NCBI GenBank assembly: GCA_963774935.1
Contig: CAVZGO010000003.1
Span: 248,001 to 312,000 of the forward strand
Source of the DNA: CAVZGO01 sp963774935
GTDB taxonomy: Bacteria > Chloroflexota > Anaerolineae > Anaerolineales > UBA4823
Reading direction: 5' to 3'
DNA: 64,000 nucleotides
Shown here piece by piece: positions 26,890-36,794 of this stretch. Numbering within the stretch: the stretch's first letter is position 1; each line of letters begins with the position of its first letter. Below the pieces are notes generated by a model. That model was given only the letters and a program-made list of their open reading frames with translations, was not told the origin of the DNA and ran no database searches. The translations under genes and the position numbers were made by a program.

Positions 26890-28395
26890 TCACATCGTTT
26901 CGTAAACTTCTCTGCCGGTTCGAATCACGATCTCAGGAATTCTTTCGATGTCCGCCGGTGTCGTTCGGAAATTAACAATACATGCTCGCAATAAGAACAA
27001 TCCATCTACAATGGCATTTGAAAGATAAACTTCGCCACCCATCTGCAAACGAGCGAGTAATTTGCTATTTAATTCATTCAATTGTTCGTTTCTTTCATGA
27101 GTCTGGTTGGCAAATTCGTCAGGAATATACCGGAAAGTTGTGATACTCAAATTTTGACTAAAGAGTTCTAGCTCCTTGTAATCTCTAATTTTATGTGCCA
27201 ACAGCCGGGCAAGTTTAATATCGTCCCCTATCATTTGGCGATACCCATCAAGACCAGCCTGCTGAAGACTGAGCCATACTTTGAGAGCACGGAATCCACG
27301 CGAATTTTGTATCCCGTATTGGTAATAATTGACGGGCTCCTGACCAGATTCGACAGGGAAATGATAATACGGGGGATGGTACGTAAAGGTATCTCGCATC
27401 AATTGCGCATCCTTTACCAAGGCGCATCCTGCTTCTAATGGTTGGTATAACCATTTATGAGGATCTAACGCAAGGGAGTCAGCCTGGGCAATCGTCTGTA
27501 ATTCCTGCGGGGAATCTGGAAGAATTGCTGAAAAGGCGCCATATGCCCCATCGATGTGAAACCAAATGCTCAGCTCCCGGCATAAATCTGCCATTTCTGG
27601 TAAGGGATCTACAGCACCTGTTGCTGTAGTCCCGGCGTTGCCGATCACCATCATCGGTATATAATCGTGATCAACGTCCTCAATAATTGCGTTCTGTAAT
27701 ATTTCCAAACGGATCCTCTGGCGATTATCGGTTGGTATAAAGCGGATAGCTTCAGTGCCCAAACCAAAAATATCAGCAGCCTTTTCCACCCAGGCGTGAG
27801 TCTGATCAGAGCAGTAGATGCGAAGTGGACGGCAGTGTTCGTTTGCTAATCCATGTTTCCGTACATCCCATGGGATCGTTAATTTTCGAGCGCAGAGGAA
27901 ACCGATATAGTTGGCGGTGCTTCCCCCGCTGGTCAGTATCCCCCCACAAGTTGAGGGATATCCAACCATTTGTGCAATCCAACGTATAGTTTGTGCTTCA
28001 ATCTCCGTAGCCATCGGAGAACGCCACCAGCTACTCACATTTGGATTTATCATTGCCGCCAACAGATCAGCTAGAGCAGATAGTGGTGCTGGACTGCCAA
28101 TAATGTATGCAAGATGACGTGGGTGACCGCTCAGCACAGAGTGATCGAGCATTAAGCCGGCAGCCATTTCCATCAAACCCATCGGAGAAACTCCCACTTC
28201 CGGGAGCGGAGAATTGCCAAGTGTCGCTCGGATTTTGGTGATCGATTCTCCACGACTTACCGGTAAATCCGATAGATCAGCCAGGTAATCTGATAGTTTA
28301 TCAATCAGTGCATGCCCAATAATCCTGAACTCATCAGGTGACAGTTCGAGCAGCGGTCGATCAATTCTAATAGGCTCGTCAGCATCCAGCGCCAC
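26890..28395 (-). CDS. PLP-dependent group II decarboxylase (aromatic-L-amino-acid-decarboxylase-like)
   Basis: The 501-residue protein has the group II layout: LSGHPRHLAYIIGSPAPLSALADLL, SSWWRSPMATEIEAQTIRWIA, GGILTSGGSTANYIGFLCARK, HIDGAYGAFSA (cofactor Asp and Ala) and the PLP Lys in LALDPHKWLYQPLEAG. Members remove CO2 from Trp, Tyr, Phe, DOPA or glutamate. The gene opens with GTG 28395 directly after the stop of aroA (TAAGTG), so it is coupled to a shikimate gene. That context favours an aromatic substrate, yielding tryptamine, tyramine or phenethylamine. The substrate is not proven by the sequence. Confidence 0.86.
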   Translation of the reverse strand: MALDADEPIRIDRPLLELSPDEFRIIGHALIDKLSDYLADLSDLPVSRGESITKIRATLGNSPLPEVGVSPMGLMEMAAGLMLDHSVLSGHPRHLAYIIGSPAPLSALADLLAAMINPNVSSWWRSPMATEIEAQTIRWIAQMVGYPSTCGGILTSGGSTANYIGFLCARKLTIPWDVRKHGLANEHCRPLRIYCSDQTHAWVEKAADIFGLGTEAIRFIPTDNRQRIRLEILQNAIIEDVDHDYIPMMVIGNAGTTATGAVDPLPEMADLCRELSIWFHIDGAYGAFSAILPDSPQELQTIAQADSLALDPHKWLYQPLEAGCALVKDAQLMRDTFTYHPPYYHFPVESGQEPVNYYQYGIQNSRGFRALKVWLSLQQAGLDGYRQMIGDDIKLARLLAHKIRDYKELELFSQNLSITTFRYIPDEFANQTHERNEQLNELNSKLLARLQMGGEVYLSNAIVDGLFLLRACIVNFRTTPADIERIPEIVIRTGREVYETM

Positions 28396-29783
28396 TTATC
28401 CAACCTCCAGGTTAGCACCTAAACTTTGAAGGATAGGTATAAATTCAGGGAAGGATTCTTTTATGATGCCAGAATCATTGACTGAGATGGCATTATTTGC
28501 TCCCAAGCCAGCCACTGCGAGAGACATCGCCAGGCGGTGATCACCATGTGGATCGACTTTCCCGCCAGTTAGCGGATTGCCGCCTGTTATTACGAAACCA
28601 TCTGGGGTTTCAGATACATCTGCACCCAACACTATCAACTCATTACATAATGCGGAAATGCGATCCGATTCTTTATAACGGAGTTCCTCCGCCTGAGTGA
28701 CAATTGATGTACCACTCGCAAAGGCTGCTGCGATGGCGAATACCGGAAACTCATCAATCATCCGCACAACCTGAGAACCGGATATCTCCGTGCTGTGAAG
28801 GGTTGATGATTGTACAAATATGTCACCCACAGGCTCTCCACATTGATCGGATGTATATCGAATTTGTAGATTAGCACCCATTTTTTGTAAAGCTTCAAGT
28901 ATTCCGGTTCGGGTAGGATTCAAGCCAACATTCCGGATGATTATCTCGGAATCCTTTGTAATCAAAGCAGCGACGATTAGAAACGCGGCAGACGAGATGT
29001 CACAAGGCAAGCGAATCTGCAGCGGGCTAAAATTTGGAATTCCAGTATTCAAACGCCAATATTGATCCAGTATCGTAATGTAAGGATAGTCATGTCTGAA
29101 ATTCGATTTCCGATCTAACTGGTATTCCGATAGCATTCAGCATCCGCTCCGTATGATCGCGTGAAGGACCTGGCTCCCGTAATGTGGTTTGTCCATCTGC
29201 TGCCAGACCAGCAAATAACAGGCAACTTTTAACCTGCGCACTTGCAACCGTAATGACGTGATCAATAGCAGTCAACGGCAGGTCATTCGATCGAGGCTGA
29301 AATACAAGTGGAGCATTACCTTCGGTGCTGGAGACCGGCACTCCCATAGCTTGGAGAGGGCTCAACAATGCGTTTCATCGGACGATTGCGCAAACCAGGC
29401 GAGCCATCTAATATTGCAGGTATACCAGTTGCAGCGAGAACACCTGCCAGTAAACGCATGGTCGTTGCTGAGTTCCCACAATCCAGAGGCATTACCGGTG
29501 GTTGGAGACCATTGATTCCCTTGCCTTTTACAACGAGAGTTTTACCAGCTAATCTAAATTCCACACCAAATGCGTTCATCGCGCCAAGCATTGCCTGGGT
29601 CACGCCAGAAACCAGGAAGTTTTCTACAATGCTTTCCCCATTTGCTAGAGATGCGAACAAAGCGGCTCGATGGGATAGTGATTTATCGCCTGGTAACGCA
29701 ATTCCTTCGCCAGGACCAATCGTGCCCCTCAAAGATGCGGTAGGATTGACTACCAGATAATTTCCATCATCCTTTGCATTCAT
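28396..29783 (-). pseudogene. aroA: EPSP synthase, interrupted by two single-base frameshifts
   Basis: Three frames make one 461-residue EPSP synthase. The N-part (29783 down to about 29355) has LPGDKSLSHRAALFASLANG and LDCGNSATTMRLLAGVLA, with NRPMKRI as its last normal motif. The middle part has LQAMGVPVSSTEGNAPLVF and SAQVKSCLLFAGLAADGQTTLRE. The C-part has PCDISSAAFLIVAALIT, MIDEFPVFAIAAAFASGTS (catalytic Asp/Glu), LRYKESDRISAL and GDHRLAMSLAVAGL. Removing one C near 29354 and one base near 29105 joins them. All catalytic motifs remain. Loss of this enzyme alone would disable an otherwise complete pathway, so sequence errors are the likelier reading. Confidence 0.9.
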
Positions 29784-29805
29784 TTAGCATCCTACCTTTG
29801 AAATT

Positions 29806-31128
29806 TTAATGTTTGGTCACATCAGGTAAAATTTCGTACTTTACCTCTACCGGACTGTGGAACTTGTACCATACTGGGCGTTCAGGATTATGCAAAACTT
29901 GAAATGTAGCTGCCACCGCAATCCAGTCCAGCTCGACATTATCAAGATAATCTCTATCAGAAACAGTATTCAGGCTTACATTCACTCCATAATTTCCATG
30001 ATGGAGCTGGTTACTAAATTCGAAGATGACTTCTCCTTTATCACCAGGCATTAAATTGGGAAGATAGATGCGCTCATCGAATAGATTTGTGCCCATCACG
30101 GTGATCCCGTTATTATCACGAATGGTGAAATTAACACTGAAATGTTGAATTTCAACGAAAGCCTCGAATCTGATGTGTATCCGGATTTTCTCACCGTAAT
30201 AAAATTCGCCCGCTGGATTATCTTCGTCATCGGTTATTTTTACATCCACGATATGGGCATCACCCCTGCCATAACGAAGTGAACCCGGCGTTGTTGATTG
30301 TTCAGTCAATGAGATAACTCGCTGCTGGGGCATCCCTGCCGGTTTCACCCATTTTCGTTCGCGAATGAATTGTAGATACCGCTCTGTGGCGGCCTGTGCG
30401 CTACCCCAAAAGACCGATTGACCATCATGCAAAAAGATGCCTTTATCGCAAATATCTTTAATCGAATCAGTGCTGTGGCTGACATAAAATAATGTCAAAC
30501 CATCGTCACGCATTCGGCGCATGCGCACAGCGCACTTTTGCTGGAATTCAGAATCTCCAACGGATAGGATCTCGTCCACCACTAAAATATCAGGATCGAC
30601 AGCAATAGCCACCGAAAATGCAAGCCGCGCAAACATGCCGCTCGAATAGAGCTTTACCGGTTGGTCAATAAATTCCCCAATATCAGCGAATGCAGCTATA
30701 TCATCGAAACGCTCATTCATCTCCTTAGAGGAAATCCCCAAGATAGCCCCACTCAGGTATACATTCTGTCTCCCTGTGTACTCGGGATTGAAACCTGATC
30801 CAAGCTCGAGGAGTGCAGATACGCGCCCCTTAACGGTAACTTCTCCAGTACTGGGTTGAAGTACTCCGGCTATGATCTGTAACAAAGTGCTTTTTCCACT
30901 GCCATTGCGCCCCATGATCCCTACCGCTTCCCCCCTGCGGACATCGAAATTAATATCGCGCAATGCCCAAAATTCCCTTCCGTATGTCCGCCCGAACCGC
31001 CAGAAAAGGGTGTATTTTAACCTATCTACAGGCTTGTTAAAAAGGTGATAGACCTTTCCAACATCATGCAAGGAGATGAGTACCTCGCCTTGATCCCTCT
31101 CTTGTAATGAATGATCCTCAACTTCCAT
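29806..31128 (-). CDS. ABC exporter ATPase for O-antigen/teichoic-acid-type polysaccharide (Wzt-like)
   Basis: The 440-residue protein starts at ATG 31128 (MEVEDHSLQERDQGEV), 12 bases after the permease stop; a longer frame to 31203 overlaps the permease gene. The ATPase half has Walker A GIMGRNGSGKST, GRVSALLELGSGFNPEYTGRQN (the Wzt/TagH-type Q-loop region), signature LYSSGMFARLAFSVA and Walker B DILVVDEILSVGD. Residues from about 285 form a C-terminal beta-sandwich like Wzt C-domains that bind the end cap of the glycan. It works with the permease to export lipid-linked polysaccharide. Confidence 0.92.
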   Translation of the reverse strand: MEVEDHSLQERDQGEVLISLHDVGKVYHLFNKPVDRLKYTLFWRFGRTYGREFWALRDINFDVRRGEAVGIMGRNGSGKSTLLQIIAGVLQPSTGEVTVKGRVSALLELGSGFNPEYTGRQNVYLSGAILGISSKEMNERFDDIAAFADIGEFIDQPVKLYSSGMFARLAFSVAIAVDPDILVVDEILSVGDSEFQQKCAVRMRRMRDDGLTLFYVSHSTDSIKDICDKGIFLHDGQSVFWGSAQAATERYLQFIRERKWVKPAGMPQQRVISLTEQSTTPGSLRYGRGDAHIVDVKITDDEDNPAGEFYYGEKIRIHIRFEAFVEIQHFSVNFTIRDNNGITVMGTNLFDERIYLPNLMPGDKGEVIFEFSNQLHHGNYGVNVSLNTVSDRDYLDNVELDWIAVAATFQVLHNPERPVWYKFHSPVEVKYEILPDVTKH

Positions 31129-31139
31129 TGGAAAACCTA

Positions 31140-31979
31140 TCAGAGGACATCTGCAAAACCCTTCTTTGTCCACATAAACCACATAAAACCCAACACAGCG
31201 CAAATGACACTAATCACTAACCAGATTGCCCATTCGCCAACTGGGAACATCTCCCCCCATAACAACACACTCCGAAAATTTGTAACGATCATGGTCAGGG
31301 GATTCAGCCGCAAAATTGTCTGGAAACGTTCTGGTACAGCGTTGATTGAGTAAAAAATTGGGCTTAAGAACAACAATACCTGCAATGCAAGAGAAATGAC
31401 CAGAGCGATATCACGGATATATACACCTAAAGAGGCGAGAAACCATGCGCTACCAAGGGTTATTAGGATCAGGGGCAGATAGAGCAAAGGCAATAATAAT
31501 ACCGTAACTGGTAGTGAATGTAAGAAAACGAGTATTGCCACGATTAATATACTTAATTGAATTATTGAAGAAATCAACGCGGTTCCACTGATAACGATGA
31601 TTAATACCTCTAGTGGAAACACAACCTTCTTCACATAATTCGGATTGTTGATGATAAGCGCCGGAGCGCGATTTAGTACCTCTGAGAAAAAGTAGTAAGG
31701 AATCAAACCTGCAAACAGCACAATTGCAAATTCTCCTGGTGGAGTATTCACGTCACTGGGATTCCAGCGAGCCTTAAATACCACGGAAAAAACAAAAGTA
31801 TATATCAGTAATAAAAGTAAAGGATTTAGAATCGCCCAAATTACTCCCAAATAGGATCCCCTATACCGCTGACCAAAATCGCGAATGATCATTTGACCCG
31901 TCATCGCACGATAGCGCCAGAGACTCCGAATGATCCGTATTGGGTTACCAAAATAAGTTAACTTGGAGATTGTTTTCAT
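31140..31979 (-). CDS. ABC exporter permease for polysaccharide (Wzm-like)
   Basis: The 279-residue ABC-2 type permease has six hydrophobic segments. Family marks are IIRDFGQRYRGSYLGVIWAILNPLLLLLIYTFVFSVVFKAR and the C-terminal RLNPLTMIVTNFRSVLLWGE. It pairs with the ATPase that follows. Together they move a completed lipid-linked glycan across the membrane. No glycosyltransferase genes are next to them here. The pair lies upstream of the aro genes and could start a long transcript, though a promoter was not identified with certainty. Confidence 0.92.
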   Translation of the reverse strand: MKTISKLTYFGNPIRIIRSLWRYRAMTGQMIIRDFGQRYRGSYLGVIWAILNPLLLLLIYTFVFSVVFKARWNPSDVNTPPGEFAIVLFAGLIPYYFFSEVLNRAPALIINNPNYVKKVVFPLEVLIIVISGTALISSIIQLSILIVAILVFLHSLPVTVLLLPLLYLPLILITLGSAWFLASLGVYIRDIALVISLALQVLLFLSPIFYSINAVPERFQTILRLNPLTMIVTNFRSVLLWGEMFPVGEWAIWLVISVICAVLGFMWFMWTKKGFADVL

Positions 31980-32062
31980 ATAGGAAGAAAATTAAACCTC
32001 GGAACAAAGAAATATGATACCATGAAACGGTCGGGACACGGTTTTTATAGTCGCTTGCAGGA

Positions 32063-32071
32063 TGTTATAAT
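32063..32071 (+). promoter_or_regulatory. Extended -10 promoter element ahead of ftsY
   Basis: TGT followed by TATAAT (32066-32071) is an extended -10 element in the 150-bp gap between the divergent wzm and ftsY genes. No good -35 is visible, which fits the extended -10 class. The expected mRNA leader is about 52 bases. Confidence 0.5.
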
Positions 32072-32129
32072 CATCTCGCTTAACCGGGCAATAGATAAGA
32101 TTCATAGAGATTAGGTATTAATTGTAACT

Positions 32130-33041
32130 ATGAGTATTCTAGACAAATGGAAACAAGGACTGGCGAAATCCAGTAAAGCTGCCTTCGGACAGATTGCTAC
32201 ACTTTTTGGCGCTACAGAAATAACACCTGATATCTGGGATGATCTTGAGGCTTTATTGATCCAGGCTGACCTGGGTGTCGATACGAGTGATGTAGTTCTG
32301 GATGCCCTAGAAAAGCGAGTAGATAGTGAAGGAATGACCAAAGCTGAGCAACTCAAGGAGGCTTTACGTCAGGAGCTTCGAGGGTTATTACTTGAACCTC
32401 CGAAAATAGAATTCACGGAGATACCGTCAGTAATTCTCATTGTGGGCGTGAATGGCTCAGGTAAAACAACAAGTATTGCTAAGCTTGGACAGCTTTATCA
32501 AAATGAAGGTAAGAAAATACTGTTCGGCGCTGCTGATACATACCGTGCAGCTGCTGTAGATCAATTGGAGATTTGGGCAGACCGGTTGGAAATCCCCATC
32601 ATCTCGGGTCAGACTGGGGGAGACGCCGGGGCAGTGGCTTATGATTCTGTTCGTGCAGGTCAAGCGCGCCAGTTTGATCTGGTAATCATCGACACCGCTG
32701 GACGATTGCATACTCGCTTCAATCTGATGGAAGAGCTAAAAAAGGTGCATCGGGTCGTAGGAAAAGCGATGCCTGGTGCTCCGCATTATACCTGGTTAGT
32801 AATGGATGCGACTACTGGTCAAAATGCATTACAACAAGCGCGTGCTTTTAAGGAAGCGGTGAAAGTAGACGGGGTAATACTGGCAAAATTAGATTCGTCT
32901 GCGCGTGGCGGAATGGCATTTGCCATCCAACGAGAGCTAAAACTGCCCATTCTCTTTGCGGGGTTGGGTGAAAAACCAGATGACTTACAACCATTCGATC
33001 CAGACGCTTTCATCGATGGTATCCTAGCTGCTTCAAGTTAA
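32130..33041 (+). CDS. ftsY: Signal recognition particle receptor FtsY
   Basis: The 303-residue SRP GTPase receives ribosomes making membrane proteins. The helical N domain (MSILDKWKQGLAKSSKAAFGQI) lacks the long acidic A domain of enteric FtsY, as in many bacteria. The GTPase has G1 VGVNGSGKTTSIAKL, GAADTYRAAAVDQLEIWADR (insertion box), DTAGRLHTRFNLMEELKK and the C-terminal motif AGLGEKPDDLQPFDPDAFIDGIL. The G4 loop reads AKLDSSARGG instead of the common TKLDGTAKGG; the base-binding Asp is kept. It is followed 11 bases later by prfB. Confidence 0.96.
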   Translation: MSILDKWKQGLAKSSKAAFGQIATLFGATEITPDIWDDLEALLIQADLGVDTSDVVLDALEKRVDSEGMTKAEQLKEALRQELRGLLLEPPKIEFTEIPSVILIVGVNGSGKTTSIAKLGQLYQNEGKKILFGAADTYRAAAVDQLEIWADRLEIPIISGQTGGDAGAVAYDSVRAGQARQFDLVIIDTAGRLHTRFNLMEELKKVHRVVGKAMPGAPHYTWLVMDATTGQNALQQARAFKEAVKVDGVILAKLDSSARGGMAFAIQRELKLPILFAGLGEKPDDLQPFDPDAFIDGILAASS

Positions 33042-33052
33042 ATGGAGTATCC

Positions 33053-34132
33053 ATGCAAGAAATTATCGATCGATTAAGTTTATGTGCAAATAAAATCCAT
33101 CCTATAATGGTGCGTCTTTGACATCCCCGGCAAAGAAGTTGAATTAGCTACATTAGAGAAACAATCTGAAGACGCTGACCTCTGGAAGGACGTAGAGCGT
33201 GCCCAGACGGTGATGAAGAATCTTGCCAATCTGCGCGATGAAGTGAATGATTGGCGTACGCTTGAGCACCGGATCATGGATGCGATTGAGTTGGCAGAAT
33301 TGGGGGACGAAAGTTTGCTCCAAGATCTGGAACAAGAAACGAGCTCTCTAGAAACTGAGATTAACCATCGAGAATTCTACGCGATGCTGTCTGGTCCTTA
33401 TGACCGCGGTGATGCAATTTTAGCTATTCACGCTGGTGCTGGAGGAACTGATTCGCAAGATTGGGCTGAAATGGTCGAGCGAATGTATTTGCGTTGGGCT
33501 GAGATGCGAGGCTTCAAAACTGAGATATTGGATTTTACAGAAGGAGAAGAAGCTGGGATAAAGACTGTGACAATCGCCATGAACGGTCGGTATGCCTTTG
33601 GCTATCTCAGATCTGAAAAAGGTGTGCATCGCCTTGTCCGGCTCTCACCTTATGATGCAGCACATCGCAGGCATACATCCTTTGTGCTCGTGGAGATTTT
33701 GCCTCAAGTCGAAGACAACTCGGCGATCCAAATCAATCCAGAGGATTTGCAAATTGACGTCTACCGGTCCTCCAGCGCAGGTGGTCAAAATGTACAAAAG
33801 AATGCGACCGCGATTCGCATCACTCATCTGCCCAGCGGGTTAGTGGTTACCTGTCAAAATGAACGATCACAGACGCAAAATCGGGAAAATGCTATGCGAG
33901 TGTTACGCGCCAGACTGCTGGAGCAGAAACAACAGGAACAAGCAGAACAACTTGCAGAGTTACGCGGTGAATATACCAAAGCAGAATGGGGTAGCCAGAT
34001 TCGCTCCTATGTCCTTCATCCATACCAGATGGTAAAAGATCACCGGACAAGCTATGAAGTAGGCAACGCGCAAGCTGTATTAAACGGTGCACTGGATGGC
34101 TTCATCGAATCGTATTTCGCGCGCACAGATAG
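33053..34132 (+). CDS. prfB: Peptide chain release factor 2, with programmed +1 frameshift
   Basis: Translation starts at ATG 33053 (GGAG upstream), runs 22 codons to CTT followed by TGA, and must shift +1 to continue GAC ATC CCC GGC. This is the classic RF2 self-regulation: low RF2 slows ending at TGA and favours the shift. The second part has the RF2 features GAGGTDSQDWAEMVERMYLRWA (GGQ-containing superfamily layout), the stop-recognition region RLVRLSPYDAAHRRHTSFV and the catalytic loop YRSSSAGGQNVQKNATAIRI. The family end FIESYFAR is reached near 34120. No in-frame stop follows; the frame continues into a membrane protein. A TAG at 34130-34132 lies in the frame that a single missing base would restore, so I end the gene there. 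Confidence 0.85.
33116..33122 (+). promoter_or_regulatory. prfB programmed +1 frameshift site (CTT TGA C)
   Basis: The slippery codon CTT, the stop TGA and the following C match the conserved RF2 recoding site. The stimulating SD-like element upstream is weak: ATGGTG stands in the place of AGGGGG, with the same three-base spacing. Confidence 0.9.
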
Positions 34133-36593
34133 GAGAACGGCCATCAAACGGCCAATCTGGTTCGCTTTAATCATAATCGGGCTGCTTCTTAGCGGCTGTG
34201 CCATTCTTGCAGACCCAGAATCAAGCCAGGAGTATCGCGCAGAAATTGCGGGGACAGCGAACCCTGGTGAAGTCATCAGTCAGAGCTTTGTATCACGCCG
34301 CCCACGCCTCTCCCAAGCTCAACTCTGGTTACAAGTAGATACATCCAATCTTGAGCCGGATGCGCAGCTTGATGTAAAAATTTATCGTCTGGGGGAAAAC
34401 CAACCACTGGGCGAATTCACTTATAAGCTAGCAGATATCGCACGTGCCAGCTCGCTTTCTATTAGTTTTGAGCCAATAAATGATCCAGCTCACCAAGCGT
34501 ATTTAATCAGCCTCAAACCAACAGGAGGAAGAATAAGCGCTTACGGTCGGGCAGAAGATGCATACCCCCTCGGTGAGGCTTTCCTCCAAGGAGATCAGGA
34601 GATACCGGAGGCTTTGAATAGCGATTTTAGCTTTCGTCTATCTTACGAATATGGCTATCAATCAATGCTCGCAGATGTGCGGATATGGCTTCAGCAAATA
34701 TGGCTCATCCTCCCGCTCATAGCTGTCCTTTGGTTGCCCGGACGCTTCTTGATTCGTTTATTCAAGTTCGATGGAAAGCTCGATTGGATTGAACGAATTG
34801 CTGTGTCCATCGGTTTAAGTATGGCGGTCGTTCCAATTGTACTTTTATGGACCACCACAATTGGTTTGCATTGGACAAGGACTGGATTATTCATAATTCT
34901 GGCTCTGGTGGCGGTGACATATCTCATCCTTGAAAAAGATACTATCATTCCAAAAATAAAATTGGTCAGGCGTGCAAACGGAAACAGAAACAACATAAAT
35001 CACCTGATGATGCTGATCATTTTTATTATAGCAATTGCAACTCGCCTGGCAATGGTTAGAGATCTTGCCACACCTGCCTGGGTTGACTCTGTCCACCACG
35101 CGACCATAACTCGTTTGATCCTGGATGAGGGTGCAATTCCGAGTAGTTATGCTCCGTATATCGAAGTTAATACCGCGAGCTACCATGCGGGTTTCCATAG
35201 TATCGCGGCTATGTTCCAAGGAATATCTGGAATAGATTTAGCTCAAGGAATGCTTATTTTTGGGCAGGTCTTAAATGCCCTGATGGTATTCGCAGCATAT
35301 CTGTTTACAACGACGCTTACCAATCGGAAATTAGCTGGAATAACCGCAGCACTGATTACGGGTCTTCTTACACCAATGCCAGCATATTACACCAGTTGGG
35401 GACGTTATACCCAGCTAGCTGGCTTGTTGATTTTACCTACAGCATATTATTTATTTAATTACATTTCTGAAACCGGAAATTCACAGACCGAAGAGAAATT
35501 AACCGGATCAAAATTAATTATTGGATTCATACTCGTAGGAATCTCAATGGGAGGCCTTCTTCTCGTCCATTATCGTGTTGCAGCCTTCCTGGGTACGCTG
35601 ATTGTTGTCTATTACATAGTCTCCCTCGTCAAATTTTGGAATTTAAAAACGACCAGAATACAGCTAACCAGGCAGGTAACAATAATTTTCATAACCAGCA
35701 TCATAACAATCATCCTCACAATCCCATGGTGGCCTGCAACCCTTCGTTCTTTAATTGGACCTGTATTCCAGGTATCTGCTACCATTAAGCCTTTTTCTGA
35801 CTTTTCATGGAATTTTCTTACCAGTGGAATGGGAGAATATACTCTTGGCCTGGCAGGACTCGGAATACTTTGGGCAATATTTCAAAAACAGGCATTCGCT
35901 TGGACTCTACTACTCTGGACTGGATTACTATTTCTGTTAGCAAATCTTGGTGCGTTTAGTTTGCCAGGGGCAGGTGTAATCAACAACACCTCGGTCACGA
36001 TTAGCCTGTTTCTGCCCATCTCGGTGTTTGGAGGTTACTTGGTGAGCTGGGTCATCGAGGGGTGGCAACACTTTATTCCCAGCCGATGGAAGCCAGGGTA
36101 TTATGCACTCTGGATAATAATCGCATTCGCAATCGGATTGCTAGGCGCACAAGCACTCTTACCGATTATTAATCCGACAACCATACTCTCACGACAGGCT
36201 GACCTGCCCGCAATGCAATGGATCGAAGAGAATATTCCTACGGGGGAAACAATCCTGATCAATCCCTTCAATTGGGGCTACGGACTTTACGCGGGGTATG
36301 ATGGAGGCTACTGGATTTCTCCCCTGGCAAGGAGAACTACCCTTCCCCCTCCGGTATTATATGGTTTAGATTTCAGTGGCCAAAATACCATCGCAATGAG
36401 CCAACAAATCAAACCTGTCTTAGAATTAGCTGATGATCCTGTTAGTCTACACGCATATCTTAAAGAAAATAATATCAACTACATCTATATCGGCGCGAAA
36501 GGTGGGGTACTATCTCCAAAATTATTTCTGGAAAGTCCATTATTCCACAGGCTTTATTACAATAATGGGGCTCAAGTGTTCCTGGTTAAATAA
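34133..36593 (+). CDS. Polytopic membrane protein, GT-C-glycosyltransferase-like, fused in frame to RF2 as written
   Basis: The frame that carries RF2 continues for about 820 residues into a membrane protein. It begins AIKRPIWFALIIIGLLLSGC, which looks like a lipoprotein-type or uncleaved N-terminal signal, then an exported beta-rich domain of about 150 residues, then at least ten hydrophobic segments. The loop PAWVDSVHHATITRLILDEG with its Asp and paired His lies after an early helix, as in GT-C glycosyltransferases that use lipid-linked sugars. No ATG, GTG or TTG lies between the RF2 end and the first helix; AGGAG at 34131-34135 is followed by ATC 34143 at ideal spacing. Its function is a guess from topology. 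Confidence 0.7.
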
Positions 36594-36664
36594 AGTTTCT
36601 GGTCCGCATTATCCCGATTTAAGTATCTTGATCCTGATTGAATTAACCGATTGTCAAAACCGAC

Positions 36665-36693
36665 TTGACAGTAAGCACTATCCCCCGTATAAT
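36665..36693 (+). promoter_or_regulatory. Consensus sigma-70 promoter ahead of rpmF
   Basis: TTGACA (36665-36670) and TATAAT (36688-36693) are both perfect consensus hexamers separated by exactly 17 bases. The expected transcription start is near 36700, about 95 bases before the rpmF ATG. Confidence 0.88.
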
Positions 36694-36699
36694 TCTTCC

Positions 36700-36718
36700 G
36701 CCTGCCCAAAGGGCAGGC
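36700..36718 (+). promoter_or_regulatory. Hairpin at the predicted 5' end of the rpmF transcript
   Basis: GCCTGCCC (36700-36707) and GGGCAGGC (36711-36718) form a perfect GC-rich 8-bp stem with an AAA loop. It begins where transcription from the consensus promoter should start. No T-run follows, so it is not a normal terminator; a 5' stabilising stem or a protein-binding site is more likely. Confidence 0.65.
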
Positions 36719-36794
36719 ATTGTATTGAAATGTCGTCAGGGAATATTGATCCTTGACAGGTATCATCAAAAGTTCGAGAAACAGGAGTAAGTAC

